Assembly (NCBI GenBank): GCA_964600235.1
Contig: CAZRIV010000011.1
Location: 95,713-159,712 of the forward strand
DNA length: 64,000 nucleotides
Reading direction: 5' to 3'
Source of the DNA: MWEI01 sp964600235
GTDB taxonomy: Bacteria > Desulfobacterota > Desulfomonilia > UBA1062
Position numbers and translations under genes: made by a program. This document shows, piece after piece, positions 25,935 through 35,126 of the stretch. The notes under the pieces are model-generated. The model was not told where the DNA came from and did no database searches. It was given only the letters and a program-made list of their open reading frames with translations. Position 1 is the first letter of the stretch, and each line of letters begins with the position of its first letter.

Positions 25935-27686
25935 TCAATAGGGGGTGCTGTTCCGTACGGGGCCGGGCATGAACGCGCCTTCGAGGACCGGGTGCGGCCT
26001 GCTTCCCGCGCGTGCCGGGGCCCCCTGCTCGAGCGCCTTGGCGTTCTTTTCGTAAAAGGCCTGGGGCTCATGGGAAAAGCCCTCGACGAGCCGCTTCTGC
26101 TCCTTCTTCATGGCAAAGTAGGCAAACCGCCCCAGCACGGGCGCAATGATCCTGGTCTTCCATCCGAACTCCCGGTAGATGTCGCGCAGAAGTGCGCCGA
26201 TCTTGTCATGCATCCGCGCATCGTCTCTGTACCACCTCTTCATGGCCCATACGGCCGCACCATAGGTGGTCTTCAGGTACTTTATCTCCCAGGCGAGCCG
26301 CTTGCGGATGCATGGGTCCGGATGGTTCTTGTACCTCTTCCAGCCGGACAGCATGGTGCGGATCATCCTGAAAAGGCTGGGGCCGTTTATCTCGAAATCG
26401 CTTCTGAAGGCCTTACGCAGATATTCGGTCTCGGAGCCGTCCGTGATATGCTCGTGGCGGTAATTGAACCGGTACTGCCCGTGGCTGTCAGCAAAGGGGC
26501 GCTCATCCTCGCTCATGAGGGTGCCGTCCTTCTTGTGCCGTTCATACAGGGGCGTGCCCGGGATGGGCGTGTAGAGCATGAACTGGTGAAAGACCGTGTC
26601 GTGGCCTATGGCATAGTCTATGATCCCGTCGATGTTTTCAGGCCTGTGGTTTTCCAGGCCGATGATGGTCGAGCCAAGCACCCGGATCCCGTGGGCCTGC
26701 AGCTCCTGCACCAGGCCTTTGGTTTCCACGCCCCTAAGCTTGTCATAGGTGCTGTCTTCGCCTTCCAGGCCCATCCATACCCATGAGATGCCCAGGCGGA
26801 TGAGCTGTTCCATGGTGTAGGACCTGAGCACCCGGGCCGAAGAAAACACGAACAGTGCCCAGGACTTCTTATGCTCCTTCATCAGATCCAGAAGCCTGAG
26901 CGACCTCTTCTTATGCAGGAGGAAGTTCTCGTCCATCACGAAAAAGGCGCTCACCTTCAGCTTCTCTTCGATGTCGCACATGACCCTGAACAGGTCATCA
27001 CCACTCTCGAAGAAATTGATGGACTTGCCCTTGCCGCCGAACAGGGCCGAGGTGGAGCAGAAATTACACCCCATGGGGCACCCCACCGACGGGATGAGCA
27101 TGGCAGCGGTGTTCACCGGCTTGTCGGGCGTGTGTATGCCCAGGATCCGGGTGCCGAACCCGGAATAGACATACGGGTGCTTTATGGGTGCGTTCTCATC
27201 CTCGCCCAGGTACTTCCTGAACCAGCTCACCCCTTCCCCCTTGCACACATGATCGGCGCCGACGGTCCCCTTCAGCCCAGGCAGGTTGGCGATATGGCCT
27301 CCGATGACTATGGTGGCGCCGGGCTGGTATGTGCGGATGAGCTCGCACATCTTTTTCACCTTGAGGACGTTGGGTATGATGGCGCTGATGCCGATGATGT
27401 CGTATGAATTGTCCCTGAGCTCATCAATGAACCGCTCCCGGCTGGGAAAATCGAGCAGCGTGCAGGGCGCATCGATGTTTTCTTTTAAGAGCATCAATCC
27501 GAAGGACCGGTGGAACATGCGCAGCGAAAAAATTCCCTGCTCCCTTGTGACCTGGTTGTGATAGAGCTCCATGGGGTTGATCTTCCGGCTCCCGTATTCA
27601 TCGTCTACCGCGTAGGGACCAAATACGCTGGATAAAAGTATCTTGGCCCGGTTACCGAGCGGGTGAACGGCATTCATTGTTTCCAT
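25935..27686 (-). CDS. B12-binding-domain radical SAM enzyme
   Basis: 583 residues. An N-terminal cobalamin-binding-like domain (about 60-190, YDIIGISAIIPNVLKVKKMC, IVIGGHIANLPG) is followed by a radical SAM domain with CPMGCNFC (CxxxCxxC), then FFVMDENFLLHKKRS and WVWMGLEGEDS, and a long C-terminal extension (about 150 residues). The D-x-H-x-x-G cobalamin motif is not obvious, so B12 binding is uncertain. Such proteins methylate unactivated carbons or rearrange lipids and natural products. The start at 27686 is fixed by CAAGGAG seven bases upstream; an earlier ATG at 27749 has no site. Single gene; palindrome E3 lies upstream. Confidence 0.8.
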   Translation of the reverse strand: METMNAVHPLGNRAKILLSSVFGPYAVDDEYGSRKINPMELYHNQVTREQGIFSLRMFHRSFGLMLLKENIDAPCTLLDFPSRERFIDELRDNSYDIIGISAIIPNVLKVKKMCELIRTYQPGATIVIGGHIANLPGLKGTVGADHVCKGEGVSWFRKYLGEDENAPIKHPYVYSGFGTRILGIHTPDKPVNTAAMLIPSVGCPMGCNFCSTSALFGGKGKSINFFESGDDLFRVMCDIEEKLKVSAFFVMDENFLLHKKRSLRLLDLMKEHKKSWALFVFSSARVLRSYTMEQLIRLGISWVWMGLEGEDSTYDKLRGVETKGLVQELQAHGIRVLGSTIIGLENHRPENIDGIIDYAIGHDTVFHQFMLYTPIPGTPLYERHKKDGTLMSEDERPFADSHGQYRFNYRHEHITDGSETEYLRKAFRSDFEINGPSLFRMIRTMLSGWKRYKNHPDPCIRKRLAWEIKYLKTTYGAAVWAMKRWYRDDARMHDKIGALLRDIYREFGWKTRIIAPVLGRFAYFAMKKEQKRLVEGFSHEPQAFYEKNAKALEQGAPARAGSRPHPVLEGAFMPGPVRNSTPY

Positions 27687-27868
27687 GCTGGTGCTCCTTG
27701 GGGGTGGAATATTATGGGGTATATCGTCCAGATCAGGGACAATATCCATCTAATTATTTGAATTAACATTTGAATTACATTTGCTTTGCAATTGATTTAC
27801 ACAGGGAGATGAGGGGGGAGGCTGTGCACCATTCCATACACATAGAGGAAGGGCACTTAAAAATTTAG

Positions 27869-27940
27869 CCCGTACAAATAGTGTTTCTGGCGGTGACAAG
27901 CCAGGAGGCTTGTCACCGCCAGAAACACTATTTGTACGGG
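27869..27940. repeat. Long palindrome E3 (34-bp perfect arms, 4-base loop)
   Basis: Bases 27869-27902 and 27907-27940 are perfect reverse complements (34 of 34) with loop AGGA. The outer end is CCCGTACAAATAG and its complement. A T-run follows on the plus strand (after GTCAG) and an A-run precedes it, so it looks like a bidirectional terminator for RNA from either side. It lies 3' of radC (minus). A short-loop relative of E4. Confidence 0.92.
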
Positions 27941-27985
27941 TCAGTTTTTTTATCTTCCATAGTCAGCTCTTTGCAGAGCACCCGT

Positions 27986-28693
27986 TTACGTGGTCTCCAG
28001 GCACGACTCGAGCCTGATGCTGTAGACCCCGTTTCTGGTGGCGATGAGGTGGTCGTGAAGGCTGATGCCCACCTGCGAGCAGATCTCCGTGAGCCGCGAG
28101 GTGAGATCCATGTCCTGCTCCGACGCCTTCAGTGTACCTGACGGGTGGTTGTGCACCAGGATCAGTGCCGTGGCGTTGTGATCGAGTGCCTCCCTGATGA
28201 CCTCCCTGGGGTAGACGTGGGCTGCGTCCACGGTGCCCTCATTCATGACCCGGGAGTGAACGAGCCTTCCTGCGGCGTTCAGGCACAGCAGCATGAACTG
28301 TTCCCTGGCTGAGCCTCCTATCTCGGCCCTGAGGTATGCAACAACGTCTTCGGGCCCTGAGATGAGCGGGGCGTCGTCTAAGGATGGTTCCAGGTAGCGG
28401 CCCATACAGGCCTTCATGAGGCCCATGAGCGTTGAGGCATGTCCCCCTATTCCAGGTGTTTCTTCAAGACGCTCAAACGGGGCGTCCAGCACTGCCTGGA
28501 AGGTGCCGAACCTTTGAAGAAGCGTCTTGGCCAGGGGCTTGGTGTCTTTCCGGGGGATGGCATAGGCCAGCAGCAGCTCCAGAAGCTCATAGTCCGCTAA
28601 CGCCTTCCTGCCCGATTTCCTCAGGCGGTCTTTTAGCCGGAGCCGGTGACCGGCGTACAGAGGGGTCACTTCACCTTTTCCCTTAGACTGCAT
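27986..28693 (-). CDS. radC: RadC-family JAB/MPN-domain protein
   Basis: 235 residues: a helix-hairpin-helix region (LLAYAIPRKDTKPLAK, then ETPGIGGHASTLMGL) and the JAB1/MPN metalloprotease-like domain with HVYPREVIREAL and LVHNHPSGTLKASEQD, which keep the H-x-H-x7-S-x2-D metal motif pattern. Function in vivo is unresolved. The ATG at 28693 overlaps the end of the radical SAM gene by 11 bp; an upstream ATG at 28747 would overlap far more. Last gene of the lpxC-to-radC run. Confidence 0.92.
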   Translation of the reverse strand: MQSKGKGEVTPLYAGHRLRLKDRLRKSGRKALADYELLELLLAYAIPRKDTKPLAKTLLQRFGTFQAVLDAPFERLEETPGIGGHASTLMGLMKACMGRYLEPSLDDAPLISGPEDVVAYLRAEIGGSAREQFMLLCLNAAGRLVHSRVMNEGTVDAAHVYPREVIREALDHNATALILVHNHPSGTLKASEQDMDLTSRLTEICSQVGISLHDHLIATRNGVYSIRLESCLETT

Positions 28694-30239
28694 GTGAATC
28701 CTCCCGTGGGCAGGATGTGGAATAAAAAGACCAGGGCAGGATCTCATGGTTGTCTCTTTGTCTCAGGGCATAATAGTCCGGGTTGAACTGCCACTGCTTG
28801 AGGACACTCTGCCAGGAGGATGCCTCGCTGTCCGCAAGCTCCGTGATGAGTGCAAGCACCCTCCGGTCGCCCCGGGCGATGAGGCCCTGGAGAAATGCCC
28901 ACTTGGGCCCTTCGAAGGCCACCGTGACGTTGCTCTCTTTTTTAAGCCCCTTCTGGATACGCTTGATGCGGTCCTTGGCCTCCGCGGGTTCGAGCATGCC
29001 TTCACGCTCGAAGGGCGTATGGGCCTTGGGCACGAAGACATTGATGCTGACGCTCACCGTGCCGATCTTCCGGTTGCCTTTTGAGACCTGGATGAAGATC
29101 TGGCGGATGCGTCTGACAAGGTCGACGCTCTCTTCGATATGATCTATGGTTTCGCCCGGCAGCCCCACCATGAAGTAGAGCTTGATGTCGCGGATGCCGG
29201 TACCCACCAGGGCCCGTACATCCTCCAGGATCACCTCGTTGGTGATCCTTTTGCCCATGGCGAACCGCAGCTCCTCTCCGCCTGCCTCAGGGGCCAGCGT
29301 CACCCCCTTGACCCCCGAGACCTTCAGGGCATCCAACAGCTCCCGGCTGATCATGCCCGACCGCAGCGAAGGAGGGGCCACCTTCAGTCCCTTTTCCTGC
29401 AGATTTCTGAAAATCTCAGGGGCACCCGGGTGGTTGTTGAGCGAGGTGCTCACCAGGCCCACCTTTCCCCTGTGGCGCGCCGCCGAAGTGAATATGGCGT
29501 CGAGTCTTTCCAGGGGTGCTGCGCGGTACGGGGCATAGATCTCGCGGGCGCTGCAGAATTTGCAGGTGAACGGACACCCCCTGGCGATCTCCACGAGGTA
29601 CATGTCCCCGAAGGCCGTATCATGGGTGAGGACGGACGTTCTGGCAGGGTCGTCCAGAGGATCCTTTACCGAGAGCCGTGGGCTCGGACCCCTGAATCCC
29701 GTAATATCCCCGCCCTCATACACGCCCAGGGTCCTCGATGGAATGTACACCCCCGGCACGGCACTCAACCTGTCCAGGAACTCCTCGTACCCCCTGCTTG
29801 CTGCGTATGCGTCATGGAGGCCCCCGGGAAAGGTCTCGCCGTCACCCAGAAAACAAAGGTCAAAGGCATCCGCCACCGGCTCAGGGTTCGAGGTGACGGC
29901 CGATCCACCTCCCATGACGATGGGCCTGCCCGCCCGGTCAGGGGTCCGCACGGGGATGCCTGCTGCCTTGAGTATCCTGACGGCCTCGATGAAATCGAGC
30001 TCATAGCTGATGGAGAAGGCAACGAGGTGGAAGTCGCTCAGGGGCCTGCCGCTCTCCACGGAACGCGGGCTGTCCGTGAAAAACCGCTCGCATAAAATGC
30101 CCGGGTGTTCGTTGAAGATGCGGTACATCTGCTGCAGCCCGAGGTTCGACATGCCGATCCAGTACGTGTTGGGGTAGACGAGCGCGATATTCAGCTTGCC
30201 TCCCGGGTCCTTGCGTACTGTCAGGGTTTCACTCCACAT
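28683..30239 (-). CDS. Radical SAM protein of the TIGR03960-like class
   Basis: 518 residues. N-terminal B12-binding-like Rossmann region (LNIALVYPNTYWIGMSNLGL, IVMGGGSAVTSNPEPVADAF) then a radical SAM domain with ARGCPFTCKFCSA (CxxxCxxC), followed by a SPASM-free C-terminus. The N-terminal phrases match a widespread family of uncharacterised radical SAM proteins, often encoded as two halves (this part and a DUF2344 part); no DUF2344 is visible here. Overlaps the regulator gene by 11 bp and radC by 11 bp. Confidence 0.82.
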   Translation of the reverse strand: MWSETLTVRKDPGGKLNIALVYPNTYWIGMSNLGLQQMYRIFNEHPGILCERFFTDSPRSVESGRPLSDFHLVAFSISYELDFIEAVRILKAAGIPVRTPDRAGRPIVMGGGSAVTSNPEPVADAFDLCFLGDGETFPGGLHDAYAASRGYEEFLDRLSAVPGVYIPSRTLGVYEGGDITGFRGPSPRLSVKDPLDDPARTSVLTHDTAFGDMYLVEIARGCPFTCKFCSAREIYAPYRAAPLERLDAIFTSAARHRGKVGLVSTSLNNHPGAPEIFRNLQEKGLKVAPPSLRSGMISRELLDALKVSGVKGVTLAPEAGGEELRFAMGKRITNEVILEDVRALVGTGIRDIKLYFMVGLPGETIDHIEESVDLVRRIRQIFIQVSKGNRKIGTVSVSINVFVPKAHTPFEREGMLEPAEAKDRIKRIQKGLKKESNVTVAFEGPKWAFLQGLIARGDRRVLALITELADSEASSWQSVLKQWQFNPDYYALRQRDNHEILPWSFYSTSCPREDSHAV

Positions 30240-31578
30240 CGATCCCTAGGCTCTTTATCTTCCTGTGCAGATTGCTCCGCTCTACGCCGATCATGTCGGC
30301 GGTCTTGGATATGTTGTTCCCGCATTGGACGAGCTTGCGTTCGATGAAGATCTTCTCGAACTCGGCGCGCGCGTCCTTGAGCTCTATCATGTCAAAGATC
30401 TTGTCCATCTCGGAGGTCGTCTTGGAGCCCAGCGGCATGATGTCGTCCGCGGTTATGGTGTTGCCCGGGGTCATGATGACAAGGCGCTCGACGATGTTCT
30501 TGAGCTCTCTCACGTTGCCGGGCCAGTCATGCTGCATGAGCTTTCTCACCGCGCCATCGGTCATGGTCTTCCTGCCGCCCTTCAGGGGGGAGAAGAGCTT
30601 GAGGAAATGGTCCACCAGTTCCGGGATGTCGTCCCTGCGGTCGATGAGCCTGGGCACGTAGATAGGTATGACATTGAGCCGGTAGTAGAGGTCCTGGCGG
30701 AAGCGGCCCTCCGAGATCTCCTGCTCCAGGTTCTTGTTGGTGGCCGTGAGCACCCGCACGTCCACCTGGATGGTCTGGGCGCCGCCCACCCGCTCGAAGC
30801 GCTGTTCCTGGAGGATGCGCAGGATCTTGGCCTGGGTGGCCATGCTCATGTCGCCGATCTCGTCTAGAAAGAGGGTGCCTTCGTGCGCCAGGTCGAACTT
30901 GCCGCGTTTGCGCTCGGCGGCACCGGTGAAGGCCCCCTTTTCGTGACCGAAAAGCTCGCTCTCGATGAGCTCCTCCGGGATGGCCGCGCAGTTCACCTCT
31001 ACAAAGGGGAAACCCTTTCTCGTGCTGTTCTTGTGAATCCTGCGCGCCACCAGTTCCTTGCCCGTGCCGTTCTCTCCCAAGATGAGCACCCAGGCGTCCG
31101 TGGGTGAACAGCGGTCGATCTGGTCCTTGAGCTTCAATATGGCAGGGGAAGATCCGATGATCTCATCATCCTTCTCGGTCTTCTTCTTCAGCAGGGCATT
31201 CTCTTCCTCCAGGGCCTTCAGGTGGATGGTGTTGTTGATGGTGATGATGATCTTGTTGAGGTCCAGAGGCTTTTCAATGAAGTCCAGGGCGCCCAGGCGC
31301 GTGGCACGTATGGCGGTCTCGATGGAGCCGTGCCCGGTCATGATGATGACCGGCATGGCAAACCCGGCGTTCTTCATCTCTTCAAGCACCTGGAGCCCGT
31401 CCTTGCCCGGCATCCATATATCCAGCAGCACCAGGTCCACGTCCTGTTTCTCGATGACCTTGAGACCTTCTTCGCCCGATGAGGCAAGAAGCACGTTATA
31501 TCCTTCATCTTCAAGCCCGCCCTTGAGCGAAAGCCTGATGTTGTCCTCGTCATCCACGATAAGTATGGTGTTTTTCAT
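30229..31578 (-). CDS. Sigma-54-dependent response regulator (NtrX/AtoC-like)
   Basis: 449 residues: receiver (D53 in LLDIWMPGKDG), AAA+ domain with Walker A GENGTGKE (about 173), the sigma-54 contact loop GAFTGA, Walker B LFLDEIGDM, arginine finger region, and a C-terminal Fis-type HTH (NNISKTADMIGVERSNLHRK). It is the partner of the adjacent NtrY-like kinase, 2 bp away. It activates sigma-54 promoters by ATP-driven open-complex formation. Overlap with the radical SAM gene downstream implies co-transcription. Confidence 0.92.
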   Translation of the reverse strand: MKNTILIVDDEDNIRLSLKGGLEDEGYNVLLASSGEEGLKVIEKQDVDLVLLDIWMPGKDGLQVLEEMKNAGFAMPVIIMTGHGSIETAIRATRLGALDFIEKPLDLNKIIITINNTIHLKALEEENALLKKKTEKDDEIIGSSPAILKLKDQIDRCSPTDAWVLILGENGTGKELVARRIHKNSTRKGFPFVEVNCAAIPEELIESELFGHEKGAFTGAAERKRGKFDLAHEGTLFLDEIGDMSMATQAKILRILQEQRFERVGGAQTIQVDVRVLTATNKNLEQEISEGRFRQDLYYRLNVIPIYVPRLIDRRDDIPELVDHFLKLFSPLKGGRKTMTDGAVRKLMQHDWPGNVRELKNIVERLVIMTPGNTITADDIMPLGSKTTSEMDKIFDMIELKDARAEFEKIFIERKLVQCGNNISKTADMIGVERSNLHRKIKSLGIDVE

Positions 31579-31580
31579 TC

Positions 31581-33758
31581 CTACTCCTTAACCGGCAGTT
31601 CTATGCTGAAGATGGTGCCCTTCGGCTCGTTGTCCTTGACCCTGATAAAACCGTTATGGTCCGCGATGATCCTGTTGACGATCGCCAGGCCCAGACCTGT
31701 GCCACTCTTCTTGGTGGAGAAGTACGGCTCGAACATGCGCTCTTTCACGCCCTTGGGGATGCCCGGGCCCGTGTCTATGATATCGAGCTTCGCGATGTGC
31801 ACATCCGCGTCATAGCTCGTCTGGATGGTGATCATCTTGACCGGGCTGTTGCTCTCCAGGATGGCCGTGGTGGAGTTATCCAGCAGGTTTGTGATGGCCC
31901 TGTTCATCTGGGAGCTGTCGATATCCACCCTGGGCATGGCCCTGTCCAGGTCGAGCACGTACTCCAGTGCCTGGTGGGCCTGCCGGTACAACGCCACGGC
32001 ATCGGTGACCACCTTGTTGAAATCCTCGGGCCTGGGCATGGACGTGGGCATCTTGGCAAAGGCGGAAAACTCGTTTACCAGCCTCTTCATGACGTCCACC
32101 TCGTTGATGATGACCCGCGTGCACTCGTCGAACACCTCCACGTCGTCTCCCAGCTTGTCCAGGTACCTTCGTCTGAGCCTCTGGGCCGAGAGCTGGATGG
32201 GGGTGAGCGGGTTCTTCACCTCGTGGGCGATCCTGCGGGCCACCTCCCGCCAGGCGGCCATGCGCTGCATCCTTTGAAGCTGGGTCAGATCGTCGAACAC
32301 GAGCACCATGCCGATGCGTTCGTAATTGTCGCCATAGAGCTGTGATGCCTGTCCCAGGAGCGTCAGCCACTTGCCGTCGATGGACACGGAGATCTGTTTT
32401 TCAATGGAAGAAGACCTTGAATTCTTCAAGCCCAGGACCAGTTCATTGAAGATGGGCTGGTATTCGCCGGCTAAAACCTCGGCAACGTCTCTGGCCATGG
32501 CGTTCTCCAGGGTGAGTCCGAGCATGGTCCCTGCCGAGGGATTGACCATGATGATGCGGTCGTCGCGGTTGATGGTGATGACGCCCGTGGAGATGGAATT
32601 GAGCACGGTGAGGATGTAGCGGTTCCTCATGGAGATCTCGTTGTAGGCGCCCTCGAGATTCTTCCGGGACTCCTTGAGATCGTCCACCATGATATTGAAG
32701 TCATCCACCAGGATACCCAGTTCGTCATTGGCCTGGATATCGATCTTGAATCCCAGGTCGCCCTTGGAAATCATCTGGGTGCCTTCAACGAGCTTCTCGA
32801 TGGGGTTGATGAGTCCCTTGGCGATATTCAAAGCGAACCACACGGCGGAAAAGATGACCAGCAGGGTGACCGAGGTGAGCAGGATGATGTAGTTCGTCTT
32901 GATGGGGCCCTTGAGCCTCAGGATCTGGGAATAGTCCTTGAACGAGCGCTTGATGAGACCAAGTCTGCCGGACAGGCTCTCCGGGATGTAGTAGTCCACC
33001 ACCAGGACACCCACGACGTCGGAGAGGATGAAGGAAGACTGGATGGGCACGATACCTTCGATGATATCGGCCTTGCCCTTGGAAACCACCATGGACAGGG
33101 GCTTGCCCTGCATGGCGCTCCTGACGATCTTGGATTCGGGGGTGGGCATGGCCTCGGCAAGGATGCCCGGTGAAAGGATCTTCACCAGCTCTTCGCCCTG
33201 GGCAGAGTAGACCACCACGGACGAAAGCCTGAACAGCTCCATCTTTTCCAGCAGCATGGACTTCAATATGTTCAGGTTCTCTTCCTTCAGGAGCCTGCGC
33301 TCGGTGATCTCCTTGGCAATGGAGCTGGCATAGTTGATGGCATCGATGGAGGCCTCCTGGTAATAGATGCTGGCCACATTCATGGATTCCTCTATGGCCG
33401 CCTCCACCTCCGTGGAAAGCCACCCCTCCATGCTCCGGTTCAGAAATACCACGCTGGCAAAGAAGAGCACGGCAGTGGGTATGATGGTGAGCGTTACGAA
33501 GGCCACCACGAGCTTGGTCCTGAGCCTGGTGCCGAGCACCCCCCTCCTGCGCTCGAGCATGAGCTTGACCACGTTGCGGGTCACCAGGAAGACCACCAGG
33601 ACAAGGAGAACCACATTGAGGCTGATCACGGTAAAGACCACGGCGTTGCTCGACGGCACGAGGCTGAGGCTGCTGAGGTTGGTCTTGAAAATGCTCATGA
33701 GGATCATCACCAGAATGATGCCTCCGATAATGATCATCTCCTTTGTTTTCTTGGACAT
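31581..33758 (-). CDS. NtrY-like membrane sensor histidine kinase
   Basis: 725 residues: two closely spaced N-terminal TM segments plus a third, a large extracytoplasmic region (about 125-295), another TM, HAMP (INPIEKLVEGTQMISKGDLG), PAS (ILTVLNSISTGVITINRDDR), HisKA with HEVKNPLTPIQLSAQRL (phospho-His in the HEVKNP box) and HATPase_c (NLLDNS, DTGPGIP, GTGLGLAIVNRI). This is the NtrY architecture. It lies 4 bp from lpxC and 2 bp from the regulator, so envelope-related sensing is plausible but inferred. Confidence 0.92.
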   Translation of the reverse strand: MSKKTKEMIIIGGIILVMILMSIFKTNLSSLSLVPSSNAVVFTVISLNVVLLVLVVFLVTRNVVKLMLERRRGVLGTRLRTKLVVAFVTLTIIPTAVLFFASVVFLNRSMEGWLSTEVEAAIEESMNVASIYYQEASIDAINYASSIAKEITERRLLKEENLNILKSMLLEKMELFRLSSVVVYSAQGEELVKILSPGILAEAMPTPESKIVRSAMQGKPLSMVVSKGKADIIEGIVPIQSSFILSDVVGVLVVDYYIPESLSGRLGLIKRSFKDYSQILRLKGPIKTNYIILLTSVTLLVIFSAVWFALNIAKGLINPIEKLVEGTQMISKGDLGFKIDIQANDELGILVDDFNIMVDDLKESRKNLEGAYNEISMRNRYILTVLNSISTGVITINRDDRIIMVNPSAGTMLGLTLENAMARDVAEVLAGEYQPIFNELVLGLKNSRSSSIEKQISVSIDGKWLTLLGQASQLYGDNYERIGMVLVFDDLTQLQRMQRMAAWREVARRIAHEVKNPLTPIQLSAQRLRRRYLDKLGDDVEVFDECTRVIINEVDVMKRLVNEFSAFAKMPTSMPRPEDFNKVVTDAVALYRQAHQALEYVLDLDRAMPRVDIDSSQMNRAITNLLDNSTTAILESNSPVKMITIQTSYDADVHIAKLDIIDTGPGIPKGVKERMFEPYFSTKKSGTGLGLAIVNRIIADHNGFIRVKDNEPKGTIFSIELPVKE

Positions 33759-33761
33759 GGA

Positions 33762-34580
33762 CTATCCCTGGTCCCTCTTTGCGGCAACCTGGTAAAGGGC
33801 CTTTGCCAGACGTATATGCAGGGTGTGGTTCGCCCTGGAGGCCCGTATGGCTGCCTGTAGAGGCGCACCCAGGGTCCACAGGTCACCCAGCAGGTCCAGC
33901 ACCTTGTGCCGGACGAATTCGTCTTTGAACCTCAGACCCTCGGGATTGACGATGCGGTCGTGGTCCACCACAACGGCGTTGTGCAGGCCTCCCCCCAGGG
34001 CCAGGCCGGCCGAACGCATCATTTCGACATCCTTCATGCGCCCGAAGGTGCGGGCCGGCGCGATCTGGCTCTCATAATCCTCGCCCGTATAGACGAATCT
34101 CTGGCGGCCGATGGCAGGGTCTGTGAAGTCGATCTCGTAAGCCAGGCTGAACCCTCCGGGGGTTGCCTCGATCCAGGCATCCCCCTCTTCAAGGCGCATG
34201 GGTTCGTCAAGCCTGACGGGTCTGCACTCCGTGCCCAGATCTTGAGTGCCCGCTTCCTTGAGGAGCAGGAAAAAGGGCAGCGCCGAACCGTCCATGGCAG
34301 GCATTTCATCGCCTGTTACAAAGACGTCGCAATCGGTGATGGAAAGCCCGGAAAAGGCTGACATGAGGTGCTCGATAGTGGAGATGGCCACGGTTTCGTC
34401 ACCAAGGGTGGTGTTCAGCCTGGTGTTGATGACATTGTCCGGCGTGGCCGGGATCCGCCTGCCGTCCTTGACGAACACTATCCCATCTGCGTTCGGCCTC
34501 AACACAAGGGTGATGGCAGACCCCTTGTGGAGTCCCGTACCCTCGATGAACAGTTCTCTGGAAATTGTCCTGCGCTCCAT
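33762..34580 (-). CDS. lpxC: UDP-3-O-acyl-N-acetylglucosamine deacetylase LpxC
   Basis: 272 residues. Zinc and catalytic motifs: IEHLMSAFSGL (first His), DGSALPFF, HKVLDLLGDL (His and Asp) and ANHTLHIRLA (general acid His). LpxC carries out the committed step of lipid A synthesis, proving an LPS-type outer membrane. The start at 34580 has AGGGGC upstream; the in-frame ATG at 34619 is less likely. First gene of the run lpxC, kinase, regulator, radical SAM, radC, with gaps of 4 and 2 bp and overlaps after that. Confidence 0.95.
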   Translation of the reverse strand: MERRTISRELFIEGTGLHKGSAITLVLRPNADGIVFVKDGRRIPATPDNVINTRLNTTLGDETVAISTIEHLMSAFSGLSITDCDVFVTGDEMPAMDGSALPFFLLLKEAGTQDLGTECRPVRLDEPMRLEEGDAWIEATPGGFSLAYEIDFTDPAIGRQRFVYTGEDYESQIAPARTFGRMKDVEMMRSAGLALGGGLHNAVVVDHDRIVNPEGLRFKDEFVRHKVLDLLGDLWTLGAPLQAAIRASRANHTLHIRLAKALYQVAAKRDQG

Positions 34581-34773
34581 GGCAGCCCCTAGATTATGTA
34601 AGGCGCTCCCATTAGTCAAATCCTATTGTTCCTGGTTCGTTTGAACACGTTATGAAAAGATATACACCCCCTCGCATATTCGCGCCTTGCACAAAGGAGG
34701 TCTGATTTGTTTTTAGGGTAAATGCCCTTTTGAGTCCATGCACGGGTCTCCTTTGAGAATTCCTCTCCCGCAT

Positions 34774-34803
34774 TTGACAGGGCTTCATGAAATGCACTAT
34801 AGA
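34774..34803 (+). promoter_or_regulatory. Sigma-70-type promoter of tatBC
   Basis: TTGACA (34774-34779), 18-base spacer, TATAGA (34798-34803). The predicted transcription start would fall within a few bases of the tatB ATG at 34812, and no ribosome site is visible between them, so the mRNA may be leaderless. Confidence 0.5.
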
Positions 34804-34811
34804 GCTATACC

Positions 34812-35099
34812 ATGTTCGAACTGAGTCTGCCTCATATCCTGCTGCTCCTGGTCATTGCCCTGGTGGTCATCGGGCCGAAGAACCTGCCCGATATCGCCAA
34901 GACCCTGGGCAAGATGTTCGGCGAGTTTCAGAGGACGGCAGACGACATCAAGCGGGAGATAAAGACCACGACAGACCTCAATACAAAACCCGCACCTGAG
35001 CAGAAACAGCCGGAAGAGAAATCCCCGGAGCCCGGGTCGACCCCCGAGACGAAAGAATCAGAACCCGACCCGACAAACCCGCCAGAGAAGAATCCCTGA
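34812..35099 (+). CDS. tatB: Twin-arginine translocase subunit TatB (or dual TatA/TatB)
   Basis: 95 residues: N-terminal TM helix (MFELSLPHILLLLVIALVVI), hinge GPKNLPDI, amphipathic helix AKTLGKMFGEFQRTADDIKR and a Pro/Glu/Lys-rich tail. A Glu at residue 3 and the FQRTADDIKREI helix resemble TatB more than TatA, but no second TatA-like gene is nearby, so a dual role is possible. Followed after 27 bp by tatC. No ribosome site precedes the ATG. Confidence 0.85.
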   Translation: MFELSLPHILLLLVIALVVIGPKNLPDIAKTLGKMFGEFQRTADDIKREIKTTTDLNTKPAPEQKQPEEKSPEPGSTPETKESEPDPTNPPEKNP

Positions 35100-35126
35100 A
35101 ACCTTGAAAAACGAAGGACCCTAAAA

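Noticed and set aside
29139..30095. Open frame on the plus strand inside the radical SAM gene
   Set aside because: Antisense shadow; product has no recognisable pattern.
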